Source: G965215045 sp965215045 (GTDB lineage: Bacteria > Pseudomonadota > Gammaproteobacteria > JABABF01). Taken from it: a stretch of 64,000 nucleotides of DNA. Under the pieces are notes generated by a model. That model was not told the DNA's origin and made no database searches. It was given only the letters and a program-made list of their open reading frames with translations. The stretch is taken from the NCBI GenBank assembly GCA_965215045.1, contig OZ244031.1, positions 1,240,001 through 1,304,000 of the forward strand, given 5' to 3'. Of this stretch, positions 35,901-37,380 are shown piece after piece. The translations under genes and the position numbers were made by a program. Every line of letters begins with the position of its first letter. Position 1 is the first letter of the stretch.

Positions 35901-37249
35901 AGGTAGAGCAGGCCGTCTTCACCGACAGCCCGCCGGCACCCGGGGACCAGATTGCACTGGATGTAAATGCAGCGGCGCAGGCTACTATAGCCATTCTGCC
36001 GCCGGCGAACTTGCGCCTGGCCCTGGAACAGCCGATCCTGCCCGAGGGCGATGCGACCGGGCTGCAAGTGAGCATTCCGAGCCTGGACCGTGATCTGACA
36101 CTCCGCCTGGCCGTCGAGCCGGGCCTGATGCTGGACGGCAGCACCGATATAGTCTTGCGCGCCGATGCCCGCACCGAAACCGTGATGGTGCGGGCCGTGG
36201 ACGACACCGACCCCGAGGTGCGCCAGACCCCGGCGATCACCGCCACGGGAGTCGACATCGGCGGCGTAGAGCAGGAGATCCGGGTAACGATCCCGCGCAA
36301 CGACTATGCCGTGGAGTCGCTGAGCCCGGTGGCGGGACAGCCGCAGGCCGTGCGGCTGCGTTTGAATGCCCCGGCGCCCGCATCCGTGCAGCTGAGCCTG
36401 ACCGCCACGGAGGAAGGGGAGAGCGTGGTGGCTGAAACGCAGACAGGCATGATCGGCGTCTCGGCACTCGAGACCACCGTCACATTTGAGAATTTTGAAG
36501 ATGCGACGACCTATACCGTTACTATCACGCAGGCGGCGTTCACGGCTATGGAGCCGCAAGACCAGACCGACCTGCTGTTGCCGGCACCCTCCCTGGTCCT
36601 CCTGGCGGCCCTGGACACCGCCCCCGTCCTCAACCTCGACATCGATGGTGAGGACATGGTCACTGACATTGATTTGCTGGGTATATACGTGGTGTTTTTC
36701 CTGTCCAGTAATCTTTTCCCCTTGTTCGGGGTGCCGCTCGAAACCAACCGGGTGCTTCGTGCTGCGATCACTTTCAACTTTAGTGTTCCGATTGCAGACG
36801 GTAACGAACAGCTCTATTACGACAATATAGTCGAGTTGCTGTGCGCCCTGCCACGCGGTTCGATTGACAATGAATTCGCCAGGCCCCCGGATGCGGAGTG
36901 TCAGCGTTTAGGAGTCGCCCGGGGAAGTGCAGGTGCGGAGGCACTCTTGGACATCGATGGCGAGGACATGATCACTGACATTGATTTGCTGGGTATATAC
37001 GTGGTGTTTTTCCTGTCCAGTAATCTTTTCCCCTTCTTCGGGGTTCCGCTCGAAGACAACCGGGTGCTTCGTGCTGCGATCACTTTCAACTTTAGTGTTC
37101 CGATTGCGGACGGTAACGAACAGCTCTATTACGACAATATTGTCGAGGTGCTGTGCTCTGTGCCTCGCGGTTCGATTGCCAATGAATTCGCCAGGCCTCC
37201 GGATGAGGAGTGTCAGCGTGTCGGCATCACTCGCCCCGCCGCCCCCTGA
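2..37249 (+). CDS. Giant modular Ig-like/Calx-beta-like repeat protein, 5' end outside window
   Basis: One open frame of 12,415 codons without a stop; the true start and any signal peptide lie left of the window. The protein is a chain of about 52 modules of roughly 230-250 residues. I count 50 copies of the linker (I/V)(P/A/G)R(N/H/S)(D/G)Y plus two modules that lack it. Each module holds an Ig-like half (core LNAPAP, ending near AxFxxxEPGDQ) and a Calx-beta-like half (EGExxxLxVxxxNLLP ... VDDxLPEPRE). Two dockerin-like calcium loops close the C-terminus. Paired cysteines in some modules suggest an extracytoplasmic location. By analogy with large Calx-beta/Ig repeat proteins, an extracellular adhesin or matrix role is inferred, not shown. 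I see no RTX nonapeptides and no catalytic domain. The stop overlaps a tusA start (TGATG). The long frame and consistent repeat pattern make the coding call very sure; function is unknown. Confidence 0.95.
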   Translation: MRVGQLQPNEEVTVTMRSDFGTDLRFVDDAINSIEPPVFRLSASMPSDAVWVLVVDDNLGEPRESFSLYVDAVSSLYPATRTIVVPITIPRHGYKIRDFHAVPPYAILRDAPDPADRISDKIYADHVPLEVRASVEGGRAGAVLFPDDVLLLTWERRGQVFASTRIQLVGDGVSTQTAVSRSFQLPQPGHYELALAARFASGEPGDQMALDPVAPHQVEALPPPVITFSLPEGSRVTPESGRQLTLTSGENVFGVLGLRIDQSSPFHATFAPGIDISGFEDQVLNEFGRTGSEIPPIQIFPDNIPEPAETFTLSSRFSIDFGAGDDAPPFSQRVETQVTIARNGYALTALGFTHPGGTLYATAPLTLTLTFNGMLPAPVSVRFQAVSTAPADDTVIIERTLPAADAPRLPVDATQATPVTLPVRLALPFSTGTWTVSVHSAVFASSEYAADQTRLSVSAGTVEITVVESPLSLTLLLTPDAVAEGGAQTRLNITISNRLASARHLNFEMSFRGTGRLDPPTRSFGREFSPGGDQLSFNFSVLDDDVPNPRTPAAIILQIEVEDDMGNRLGGAEAPLMVARADYRLTSFELLDSKSLKPLPASAQLPLGQEFIAAVTFNAGLPVAADLLLVASNADGQMHSLDGGVADAGDLRAEFSTSLLRPGTWTVSVAARFQSGEYSGAAVDQEDIDVAAGMQFELVGLPIIVRAALDRTLVREGETAFLNLEAENLGVTLRTSFETATLESLAVALRRLPSAAFDRLFDTQHLSADNPRLQLRIPIAQNELAEPRSILVLNMLETVPLSGGPGSDPSTRTLAADVELGDSTFTLVVPREDYVLHLDPLSAPLRVGVARVFQVRLDQLAPTDDRVRAPSALSLGLAIDGGARLDAELSPLQTVLPLRDSTILVSVELPAVGMYTLRISTAQFAIGEPGDQQPVLPPPLHFAAVDLELELVLGQETALVEGAEPAPTLGIVARNLLPGEQVTVDLSVLPNELDLVPSMASVILSTPGGMVAHTRVELRVIADQMPEPRESVVLRASATSTPRLTANLPPVTDSLELVIAPSDYELRLRLEPDGTVENQPFTLVVEMNVPAPSTVVNLFVEGGKVGTQDCFFSDTVPFVFVPTSDTPLELAAIPMGETESRTEVETRAIAAAAAGEFCLRFAPQAPPRFASGPGGGLRLVNADEDSPVLLRHDYRATLDAGDGPFYVGDYLALTAAGNYLVSAAAVLSLQMSFADGEALPAPSLVIPQGGRSGIFPGVLLTRPGTLTIHIAEYSFSDRIGKRAGLPQEGQLELQVLMQRPLVAAISGCNVDSRGEVWAQEGEKCTLTVNLPDNLVLDIRAVDEDGNPSLDVSPALWTGQLPGQGGAPLQLEVSVREDMAPEERETVYFEFRRPGDTALLPLASTPSLVIARNDYEIIRWSVTPTVLVEFNDLRIDVELNRAVPAGSVADILIEARNRDLVRPARVTIAAGQTTGSGSIRLERLGEHILSLTDLSVLTNPQPGDQTVLKRSPVQHRVTVGPPAVSGQTAGDAIAVSALGVSAPEIRAGQAVMLEAELSAPAPAPVFLSLDLFRAEDLLRSLQLRIAAGDRVSTLELKLRQAGEHRIAYRQARLPDQVLAEEGALAFIAAARTLTVTVRPRLGLSLELQCPAGAAVQELELFGMGETECVLQIAATENLLPLLPRESVPELRILSSERVGIGLRLDPSDDTAATTLTTLWTLTQGQLVTFAGGELSLPAFFTNVLPADSTFPAAEILQLRAEADIRSPLGDVTVLSEPLELPVALVASASTLNRLSIISDSTIFVLGTVVDVEMEVAREVPSDLEVGLEWGPSGGELQHTTATILAGTSMARVLLVPSTMTGTGDYRVDVVAMRFADGITPAPSETVDAQEFTVVAELPFPFNRFTYTGELRYPGDHSCFDNPFKYFDEQCDASAPPELGITINSAGFTTTRSLSVRVRPRSPLLAVFHGNPDGAADQETLSLSAGFETKSTARRWFVNVLNDSLPNPRQDVDFYIEISLDGGTTYFRFGPIVTAPITRDDYHLQFIRLGEECRFDADATAQNYVERCWQRAVLELNAPAPVGLDFGGSAVNSGEIDPSDLSIPAGSRRTESFRVLSDDAIRFNQGRFAISQEDDQTTVPFVNTPLSAVTGLGPRDRSLPLLLEWQDGPVQLQPGVPTPLRLGLREAAFTLKGAFDSSGLDIPVDLSMYEGNLLWIPETLSLGQTTSLPDLHLSLAGDGVMETDNTYWEWSLNTVSAPERSVVLTLDRDGVSPRREIELFAHPPGGQVRSVNRVRLPFTVPRYGFRFESLEVTEQSSSEVELRLRLNAPAPGTLQITVVADDGQSTPREFMLQIFGGADSNSAFAGGLTAGRNYVFSVRQTPIPGPALEGDQTVIEAVPALAQMSLGTPPEFELLASLDRDLLVEGESANLSLAATGLDAGSLALFLSSDPPRLMSFSLADGQSAESVTLSAQVPTATVIVRILDNDQPQRRAVRYIEIAATGAVVSGSTRVRLTVARNDWMTGDVSLFPVSGRVLPGQEFQLQLPLNARTPAPSVSRMQLRDPQTGFVSNYVQSRGNIGLVHMNFTVDDTLLPLFNLPPEGGRFVVVFDAEFTEYLERDQREILLGVDSGDWPEIEIVPIELGLSPSTATLQEGQSTAWTLTAPGYPSGDVFGIFDQDVTILLREQKRDPNDPDQLIITPTTVSFALFDGELVTTVQVQAVDDGRAQLRRELQFTAAADRAQTAAARIMIPRHGYEVQSFTVSPAAPDIGQGEMVTIQVLLNAPPQSEVLLEFEVEPPDLSLPATLMRIPPPAYPGALGPRGVEAQFRPRAAAGTYIITLSTATFVASEMGDQRLILGTPVHRTLTLSVQPLALVTSLEPAVGGEGEVLDLELVLPGDGNWPADLVFDVAVSAPAHAGELLFYLAGDTAEAATRTLSLSLGAGVRTSTVRVLLVDDALPEPREAVQIRVAGELILMTEVRATIARNDYELDLLPLQYRLATEGASLPVSVELNAAEPDSDLELELRARPADGSISAPLPLMIAAGQRRASGTFVLPSVPGQWAVAVSQARFAVVELGDQLGPALGPGVHLEIIEDINLRLLMSLSPPETAEGERSSLVVTPSAPVPVPMMFRLEIAGDDLQFHPRASTAVEFTLGPSAPDFTVPVMALRDNLPEERESVRITVRSLDLLPAVAADTAAVIPRNGFAARLEGVPEIARLGSELRPGVQLNARVPEGSTVRVVIEWHFTSGSMPTELGSAEADIEGGQDSVSFDPVPLERVGEYAFTLRSASFELPFTGGDQRQLDGVPATWTVSVSELPLQVTPSELVTSIDTPGDIVEDTTGLVRVWVGQLLPGEELRVTLRHDFGADAHFVGTVNERIEPPAFVLSASTPSKLLAIRFVEDNLTENRETFRLYVDGVSSLDVVGTTRTVVASLTVPRHGYAITEFEALPPYEITPDATKIYADHVPLNVQLTVGGDTGNALPQRRDMVLLKLERRGRLFARQEAQVAGGVFASTRVIVPFHLPLAGQYELVLTSARFADAEPGDQQELSLDQVSPHRVEAFPPPVVILGSPVVSEDSPPLLGISVTNVFGALGLNIDQSSPFHATHTPGVDLSGSGDQRLDRIARTSSGSYDLTVFDDDIPEPAETFAVGSRFSIDFGAGDDSPPFYQRVEARVTIARNDYALTALDFTHPGGTLYATAPVPVTLTFNGMLPAPVEVEFRAVSSASPSNPVTFSRTLPAADPFTQPVDARQATPVSLPVNLLLLPPAASTWTVSVVSARFTSFEYAEDQVDLSVSAGTVDIRVVGGAPVSVRIILSASIADQPAGLTAEGLQNILSVEINNPQAQAQDVVLSLSSRGVGQINFNRPAPDSINVTVPANDFVEEDVGFSVVDDEVPNPRTPGALVVQALVRDDMGNPLAGAEASLTVARADYRVTSLELLDSESRNPLPEGAQRSLGQDFIAAVNFNGGLPVATSWTVVASRADGQTLSWNGEELPAGTLRAELSASLSRPGTWTLSVRAQFLSGEYPMHLADQEYLDTTAPEAQFTVVALPIILRAEFDRTLVREGETAFLNLEARNLLGMELEVRFELAYGNEADQEDVHPDDWDTLFAGATTFNADTPRRQRRIRIAQDGLAEPRETLDIDFDRGRLTVDVENVEIIDLAALTIPREDYALYLDAPSGLLRAGAALEFEVRLGHVAPADARESGPSTLSLSLAIDGGARLDSELSPLQTVLPLAHSNIRVPLNLPAAGVYTLRISTAQFAISEAEDQQPVLPEPLRLEAVDLELELVLRQETELVEGARPAPTLGIVARNLLPGEQVLVDLSVLPDEMDLAPSMASVILSTPSGTVARTLVELRVVDDDLTEPRETVVLHASATSTQRLAANLPPVTASLELAIAPSDYELRLRLEPSGTLGDQTFALMAELSVPAPSTVVNLFVQDEKAGPRGCIFSDVTPFIFAPAPDMPLDLGAIPMGETASQVVELSTRDLDAGEYCFSFVSSSPTQFASGPGGGLKPVHTETSPAFLRHEYRATLDAGDGPFYVGDYLALASTSNYVVSAAAVLSLQMSFAGGEPSPAPAIVILPGESSGVSPGVLLTQAGILGLHITDYSFSDRFGAREGLDEEGILQLRVEMQRPLVAAISGCNVDARGQAWAREGDQCTLTVNLANNLVLDIRAVDEDGNLSTDVSPALWAGQLPGQGGAPLQLDVSVSEDMAPEARETIYFEFRLQGDTNLLPLASTPSLIIARNGYEITRWSVTPMELAEFGELMIEVGLNGAVPAGSTADILIEVRHGGFSWPAALEISAGQTMGSAGIRLERQGVHGLSLTDLSFLSNPQPGDQAALEPLPVRHRVTVGPPAGSPQTAGEVLAVSALTVNAMEIRAGQQVNLRAELSAAAPAPVFLDLDLFRGVDLLQPLQMRFAAGDSTSALVVRLRQGGEHQIAYRQARLPHQVLAEEGALAFTAAARTLTVSVRDRVGLSLELQCPAGAAVQDLDLFGMGETTCSLQVTGDGNLLPGETVPEMRILSDERAGTGLRLDPADDTASTDLTEWTLPQSQRSAFPGSALSLQAFFTNVLPEYHILPTELLELRAEMDIASPLGDVTVLSQPLELRVNLIDFMPMVEYELNRLKVLQNTLLFLPQVDTANVEVEVGLNKIAHSDLKVGLEWGPLISNDLWPPRRTTATILAGASTARVLIAVDFSGILIGDYSVDVVALRFTDDITPAPGNMVDAQDFTLSAISSVLNTLASADLPFTVGEITVRTPTATQGVLGDEVVLLTDAFGDAPAQRLVLETGVENTGDPTTQEQTVKWRAAVTVEGAVVFDEPEVELVLPAGFTEVVHHFPFSVRADDVAQPWTGMVFHIEFSVDGGTTYLTANQFTQAWIPRNDYRLQFIRLGERECEFEPATHTERCGQRAVLELNAPAPVDLAFPNPVQNIEPADLSIPAGGRRTVPFRALRSSLSFEGARFAQARNRDQRTVPVVGDLSGLAVRERELSLVLWQDKPVVLQPGVPTSLRLGLTEAAYTLEGANDGSGLDVPVFFSVREGTEYWAPGELLREAGDRPLSVAGDSLTAGFDRPQWTWFLNTVSTPERSVVLTLDPDGASPRRELVADVTPVSDINRITRLPVTIPRYGYRFESLEVVEVRSVSELLLSLRLNAPAPVTLQVTVVADDSQSAPLELMLEMPIGSSVVSDAFTGLMAGRNYVFSVRETTIPGDAMDGDQTVVEAAPALAQQSLGTASNPAPEFQLQASLDRELLVEGESARLNLDVTGLDAGSLVLFLSSNPDRGVSFSLEDGQAAERVVLSSQAPTATVIVRALDDELPEARTLLHIEIAATGAMVSGSTRVRLQVARNDWLVQSITVPDRVLPDREFEISMQLNGMAPAPVDVMVQARHQETGSVVGVGTMVLSQGDTAAFMLMSPELPKLPEGGRFVLVFDAEFTEYRERDQRILPLKGDSSDWPRTEVAPVVLGLSPSTATLREGQSMDWTLTVLSGLDLLEGASLSVLLQERKEDPADPDQLMITPATVFLSEGASTITVTVQALDDGRAEVRQSLQLTAMDTAASPVARPAAARITLPRHGYRVQSFTVDPAEPDISQGEMVRVQVMLNAPPRTEVLLEFSVEPPGLSLPAALMRIPPPETPGAPGPQGVDVLFSPQAEAGTYIITLSTVTFVTSEIDDQRLIPGTPISRTLTVTFQPVIFRPVALATSIEPVVGREGELLDLELVLPGDAMAPPDDPVFDVSVSAPAHASELLFYLSGDTAAAATRTLNLGLGADARTATVRVLLVDDALPEAREAVQIRVDGELIISTEVRAVIARDDYLLQDLRVVGTAADCVASPTPGVSSLVEGERFHVCVVFNALLPAPVRVMVRVPLPEEPGVGENASILQELLIPSGSTTGLSVGMVAQSNLRSAADYVLEVTSAVFTVSAADGLDQRDIGFAPLDVVAALNVERPLLRVRLQGYRAGPVLDGGGARSPDLRVAVAEGVDTDLTLFFNSQLWLTVFGFRAEELLELEGSARWSPREQLSGGGGFPESFDLRAQLNAERGLKLQAVDDTLPENTLEVRLVSTYTVSFADDPDVLARAQALCRRYAGSGCRMDDTRFIMEKTLYVVVLRNDYEVQSWSMAARGITRQRGLDTAAPAPLAVRQGSVVDLQLQLNAPVPPVPDVPPLGVEVREAVPPMPLLARTAANMLTVVVELTLAGESTPTRVLRLPIAQAVDSAALQLSELDTETLEFGLYQVSISTRTSDFADGVGELERVPGNLQLSISDQPQLSLSPAELMVEEGRVEALELSADLQPGEVLPAVLVVEPAGSGELSLTPSEGTLQLPNTPTLDVQVRAVSDGIPEPRERFALTASAMGARTATAHVVVPRHGYRVQSVDLDRRMADVNAMVTVTVQLNAPVPAPVAFDLRLEHESDALATRVFSALVLAPGEQGLAHELRLGVGGVYEVSITTPEFTAGEPGDQLQLEEQGAGSLTISPPAIIVRVTQAETLRREGEQLELQAALENLAYYPQGSQQLQLFFEPQAPHTGDVGSAELMLSRTTPSGTVFLDIIDDGVPEGRETVSLGFRGVSGFTAGDFEFAPLASQVVIPRHGYAPQSLSVAPTEVHTGDLVELRLVLNAEVPSPEGVTAVVTVEGTAGSNVPVGVMVGESIGSVMFRAPPRGGTYRVALTELRFDDGETDDQQVLPVGAVPVLQLVVRDQVQLRLEFQDGMEVVEGASLRLRVSAENLLTDERVPVSLAADMSQLRLSTTSLSLARGAHADVVVEALDDAVAEPRRSFTVTGSAPGARGDTENLEIARADYRLELSAMPRVVPVGDPVTVNARLNASAPADLAMQLGVLDSVGVLVTTQNLSIARGNSQVSWAVDTGTLSGTYRAVLIESEMRGVGSDQESLPPAAPAEFAVLSLEFEAEYADGRRQRLQVGDVLQLEEGGEAVAVTALVVEGLKEASVLSVMPTVVTAPPGVGAADLVRVELPQGAQLAVGSTRVRFVVQAVDDQAPEEQAGVDLEVSIRGPVAALLGRLPVQVLRNDWQVSLEPLAETRYDAGDTVSLFARLNGAAPAELRLVLQVLAADGARHSTETTLGRGSIRQELGFYDLPPGEYRAQLTVADFTDANGGGAEFVPSTRRFTVYVLPTFEVSPVAPDLRETTGTAGRVEFIVRVINPRANSLFFDLIEVRGGARVRETADGQDISLIRRIDVGRVSAVPPIREVRYTVVTQDPDRSLDNLSEAVPDRPEDTENFLMRLVTPAVHRDVVEEFPLRVLRNDWALEGLEVSPQALDERQPVEFTVRLNGMAPAPVRLTVALSGSGVPAREVELQIARGASEATGPMPGLSDLAPGLYTVRVTTAVFTDDPDSSESDPILLRAPERELRVYPLPQLEASLSAAVVAEGGQSILSLRAPNLDQTSYASGLDLQLRLLDAARCAQVQVEGAAAGACERTLRISDTQVQTVWLEAVDDEQPEERQTLGLRVETMGVTTEQVRELEFAIARSDYGVSLDLVGAPVMNVANPRDHAELRLRMDRGVTAPATLLLSLRAEGRGLPDRGVSAPTSFQQSLTLGRGERETTSTLRLPEPGIYDLWLGAARFADHRAPDDEVRRTPQPGVSTPVSVVGVRFIVYACGDYDESQQLCANRQAAIDTPGQVDTVVAPEGTFADIGILFEGAGSSNEFINRSIPIPVAHLLDLGLDRLIYLHVDGRYQVEICGVCEETVHGISDTAPEPTELLEITLDTSFVLNRESLPQLQDPDTRFTVRDAVTIAIPYNDYELSEFSASARSVQFGAELEWTAGLNSTAQRSVRVQLQYQAPGRDPQPGPSWVIPAGQRVASVMAPVLVDSGTTYAVTVSMAEYGDQYRDEADRERDRLIMRPTALPLRVSTLSLFVEVPPDASLVLTPGEQVTPEGQTASLDLQLSGGGPFTRIDAELLLEPADAGDLEVVGESTVRLTQTATGRRASFRVRALANDEAVEPRETFTLRVAYTVSTQRPGQPLLELRSSSATVRLSIPRHGYRLTGLDVDRDIVRTGADFRLTAAINAPAPVAMLLTVVAMPASGLSQSLEWRIPAGDQSAAADFRLPDAGEYTLSVSRGLFATSPPGDQEELAGTETVTVGLELRGPVQFAMGFAPGLQSSVSLAEGRTASLTVRAENLLPGQIFEVELELSDVAELELSTDTLGLVEDLHRTGRVRTTVTVTVRDDDLAEPRETQTISARHGGAVLATANVEVPLNDYALQSVQVPAQLRVNAGFQAELRFNAQLPGEVQGTMTATRAGQSPVDAVFTVAANRMSGMVNFAAGLPVVGDWSLEVTAAIFSFPPDAEGQEVLLLLPGAVSVEVVARPVLALSPVLSTSTEGMTVALQLSSVLLDGETLDVDLAVAPPHDADLVLLDGVSFTLTGVNSRRTVNVQVVSDNLGEPRETAVITASAPDAADGVSRIVIPRNGYELDTLVSSSDTVRVRARFTVTAGLAGGARAPSTLTLVLRAEQVLAAEVRTSTFTIAPQGTEGSLDLSLPLAGTWTVSLREARFEGAEPEDQLGPDLSVVPVEVEVLPPILPVFLGAMLDRAVVPEGQTATLTVTAENLLPDNDLEVRVILVNPGAFSADLTVAPMMLTLNGDTVAGRSGEVDLGAVDDLLPEDAERLVLRLEAAGAQDVPSTSVELVIPRNDYALRLSLRPNEIRLGDSVTAAVELNRDAPSTVSLTVDTPAGLLSLEVLRGQRGATGQFQPVAAGDFAVRIQEARFADDEAGVAGPEDQSGPEPGVSQALTVRGPVVLSADLVDRVSRTPLALLPEGETAILQVSAEHLLSTQVLPVNVGSAPVAQLVLGAAGIEMDTVDFGLRRGVTTEVRVLAVADGLPEDRIQVTLTAMAPDASAARASLEIPRNEYAVVEVLAPLPAERARLRQGVPFSVGVRLNAPAPEDVEVFLRAQLEGASPVVATTIMITVPRGMEEARGRFEGGMTLVQAGIYEISVPAGEARFADEGMESAGDQVELLVQSMVLRLDIGELQLTPMLSCDTRGPYRGVAPLGLAMGLLCHVEEGELASIRVQMENLRENAVLAVRTGGTLRVTDNDNPLQAFSFGTRILEQGHLVRDDEQGEGTQLAIVEFVLSDIGARTTETLYFVVPRNDYRADALTVEPSTIGGLGPPYRRATVRFALNDPAPAEVPVELALEVRDASNAVQDTFAMEVPAGMEAAEMVRDFDALTEGSYTLHVTEARFSTSTGLEQEQVEGFAGLSAALTVERRRVQLDDRVTVVDADGVSMDLVFGARLVLLEGSSASLSLQVSNLRATAETLELVLYTAPTRGLLAFGEQREGLFAQGMTDAYRQTLDLGANEQREVLLYFGAPPDGLAEAGELIDVHIEVRHAGQLAVQGDLLQVRVPRNGYEVTPDAEGRQLTVPSQARAGSPFMAGMGLNALAPAPVSVVVSAERRNPAVSTFGGTIAAGSSTGVLSLVLDTAGVYDVQIASMVFGDASSAETGDQLAVTVTGLPAVLEILEPTATLSELRLRHSVLTEEDERSSTVLVLGVGDLLDGELLDVELQIDPGVDDLRWYVTASRLLQRVFTGGQAAEQREVLLVVRDNLPEIRESVRITARAMFGATPLERQTQLQIARNDFVVERLQGPGLVRYDPGMGRGILELQARLNGVADADVRLQIRAEPESGAVPLSAMLVIAAGQSTGTGHLELDAEGVYSVSAVDANFTDGAADGLDQMVVPVRTAPLRVEVLRALQLQLRLDQTALAEGEETQLHVEVARLPRGETLSLSLGADVPDQLLWDGESVRVVTLSETTRMVTVRVRAIDDTVAERRQSLQLLLTPVDTPLPVQQPDVELVIGRSDYRVQGFTVPAGAYAVPGASAAPVEVSLGFNGDLAVGERVEVYIWVNNSDVQLQEGVASAATPGELSVQVELPVMAGHYRLNVATVSFVVAEAGDQSGLIPQDRTFSGDVMVSDAVPGLRVSLLDRMLNEAQIFVEGSTARLRVELENAFAGEVLRSVSVQLLSGGRLLELEDGQFQAQVRPQADGSAAAQRHFAGPLPPNAEVLITEDTRRESALELLVSVTATTSLYPGVLAAEALLVVPRSDYEVDRLEIVQRHGAETAYALGGAIRFRVGINGVADADLRVRVGWLPGPGSAVRDELDVWIEAGQTEAVSELHLEGDVANAQSVLQVSDAGFADGLGTPTITAAPVSGLRVGERALSLEEVMLADTLVQEGDETMLTVMTRVQRRSDLSGIVMSLQSPDGRLVFRPAQRQRDLLADSISTWSFTVQVQDDGAANLRTRAVLRVEVEEGGTLLAFEERELTIPRNGYVLDLTGPTHTLRGTTFTTAVGLNVAAPSTVSFVAQLNDISGRMQMQSAEMGRGMREVRLDWVLPDAGVATLSLTMATFADLGGAGDQAGPELPSPWEIQALVFELRLDVTGDLDSPRVLEGESGMLLVNADPGLLFQVITQVLGGDPLVLHLASSHAGDLRISNRTLTLTQAMPGATVNVEVLEDDLAEPREEVSIELSAANLAVNRVTGQSLASPVRFVIPRHGYEAETRVEPDILELLGGRATFTVTVQMNAPAPVPVDVYAVGILSLTEIETLGIIPIGEDMLRLGLILPQAGQYNVLVEVSFRDSESGDQFDIDDRSRPVEVVAPLRLELALDPAAIAEGEETTLTVTAVDGILDQDLEVRFLLDASPDLEFVGGNTVMLSESTRSQQVRVRALDDDLIELRETVDITAQPLNRDGLQAVFRELSIGRSDYAIELLEVDPAARELDPDSTYGATFTLTVGINEVADSDVDLVLSLEPMTGPALQAVIPAGSTRVTVEWVTDTVGDYTVSVAGSFRDFAARDQRVLEVQAVPLQLRVLLPLHLELALAQSVLAEGEETMLTVSLEGNVMDQSLDVLLESDPAADIEFPDGATLTLSGSTRSQTVRVLAVDDTIAERRTTATLTARVTNLIGVAEAEQTLTIGRSDYAVERLRAQPYTALPSDDPAAVAELPVTVVLNAPAPVAGEGYVRAVLDSGEAVEEHFSIRADEMEFTVSLMLNAEGDYTVSATRVSFTEAVDVYDQVQIDFPGPALDAGVLPPLNLMLVLDPGVIAEGGMSTLTVSVTGTLPEIAGEQVLAVELEGVPADQVTIADALITLREDQRSVTVQLSAVDDSVIEMLETVSIRARARDVVGVQSTVDLQIGHNDYALDFLAVSPEVLNIDPVSERATVTITVGLNAMPPAAASVPEFRWQVLRDGDATPETGSVRFAVAGVERFSFELALSQTGLHTLSLVPGSGRFENPPAGGQELIPVSAAEQQLRVLPPVSLRATIQEDPAAVSEGAAVNLMVEATNLVPGTTLSVTLSAEPPGEVMFTDGTVLELVESGAQAMATVPVMAVDDSLVEAREAITIRAVVSAGPQNVPTATATLEIGRSDYAVESLAVVPSVHFLDPATGAAAEVTVRLNVPAPAPVRINLHTGSGGPETTVDIPADAIQASAMLIWAADAEVRSYLLEVEQAVFTDSPPAPGDQIALDVNAAAQATIAILPPANLRLALEQPILPEGDATGLQVSIPSLDRDLTLRLAVEPGLMLDGSTDIVLRADARTETVMVRAVDDTDPEVRQTPAITATGVDIGGVEQEIRVTIPRNDYAVESLSPVAGQPQAVRLRLNAPAPASVQLSLTATEEGESVVAETQTGMIGVSALETTVTFENFEDATTYTVTITQAAFTAMEPQDQTDLLLPAPSLVLLAALDTAPVLNLDIDGEDMVTDIDLLGIYVVFFLSSNLFPLFGVPLETNRVLRAAITFNFSVPIADGNEQLYYDNIVELLCALPRGSIDNEFARPPDAECQRLGVARGSAGAEALLDIDGEDMITDIDLLGIYVVFFLSSNLFPFFGVPLEDNRVLRAAITFNFSVPIADGNEQLYYDNIVEVLCSVPRGSIANEFARPPDEECQRVGITRPAAP
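10030..18945 (+). repeat. Higher-order repeat of the giant gene, copy 2 (~9 kb)
   Basis: Second copy of the block at 2-8960, in the same orientation and reading frame. About 1.07 kb of other modules (8960-10030) separates the copies. Similarity ends at the linker ARDDY near 18945, after which the two copies continue into unrelated modules. One internal stretch (about 15.7-16.0 kb) differs strongly from its partner in copy 1. Confidence 0.9.
36634..36945 (+). repeat. Dockerin-like domain, giant gene copy a
   Basis: Encodes a loop DIDGEDMVTDID followed by LLGIY. The acidic residues at loop positions 1, 3, 6, 10 and 12, the Gly at 4 and the hydrophobic residue at 8 resemble a type I dockerin / EF-hand calcium loop. 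A helix-rich stretch and a tail reading YYDNIVELLC ... ECQRLG follow. Calcium binding is inferred from the loop pattern. Three sister copies lie at 36949, 39673 and about 39990. Confidence 0.65.
36949..37249 (+). repeat. Dockerin-like domain, giant gene copy b
   Basis: Second loop, DIDGEDMITDID. The body is almost identical to copy a of the same gene (FFLSSNLFP), but the last ~35 residues (LCSVPRGS ... ECQRVGITRPAAP) match the second copy of the downstream gene instead. It forms the C-terminus of the giant protein. Confidence 0.65.
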
Positions 37250-37380
37250 TGCCTGCAGCACCCTGTAGCCCCTGGAACCCCGTGGCTTCCGTGCCCTCCC
37301 GCATTGACAATCGCCCCGCCCCCCGGACAACCCTGGACGCCCGCGGTCTGCGCTGCCCGGAACCGCTGATTACATGCTGA
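37249..37380 (+). pseudogene. tusA 5' stub at the duplication junction
   Basis: A 43-codon frame starting at an ATG that overlaps the giant gene's stop (TGATG). It matches the first part of the intact tusA at 40310, including the LDARGLRCPEPL motif with the catalytic cysteine. After CCGCTGAT the sequence switches into giant-gene linker DNA and reaches TGA almost at once. Compared with the intact gene it carries a 9-bp insertion near codon 9. It is a leftover of the tandem duplication and lacks most of the TusA fold, so it cannot be a working sulfur carrier. Confidence 0.88.

Larger units (their letters stand above)
33677..37370 (+). repeat. Tandem duplication of giant-gene tail plus tusA start, copy 1
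   Basis: The last five modules or so, both dockerin-like domains and the first ~40 codons of tusA recur at 37368-40422. The left edge corresponds to the GATTAC (Asp-Tyr) of a module linker at about 33677. The right edge falls inside tusA just after the codons for CPEPL. Copy 1 is about 0.6 kb longer because it carries one module absent from copy 2. Confidence 0.88.

Noticed and set aside
2..37249. RTX adhesin assignment for the giant protein
   Set aside because: No GGxGxDxLx nonapeptide arrays are present. The repeats are beta-sandwich-like and the C-terminus is dockerin-like, not an RTX secretion signal.
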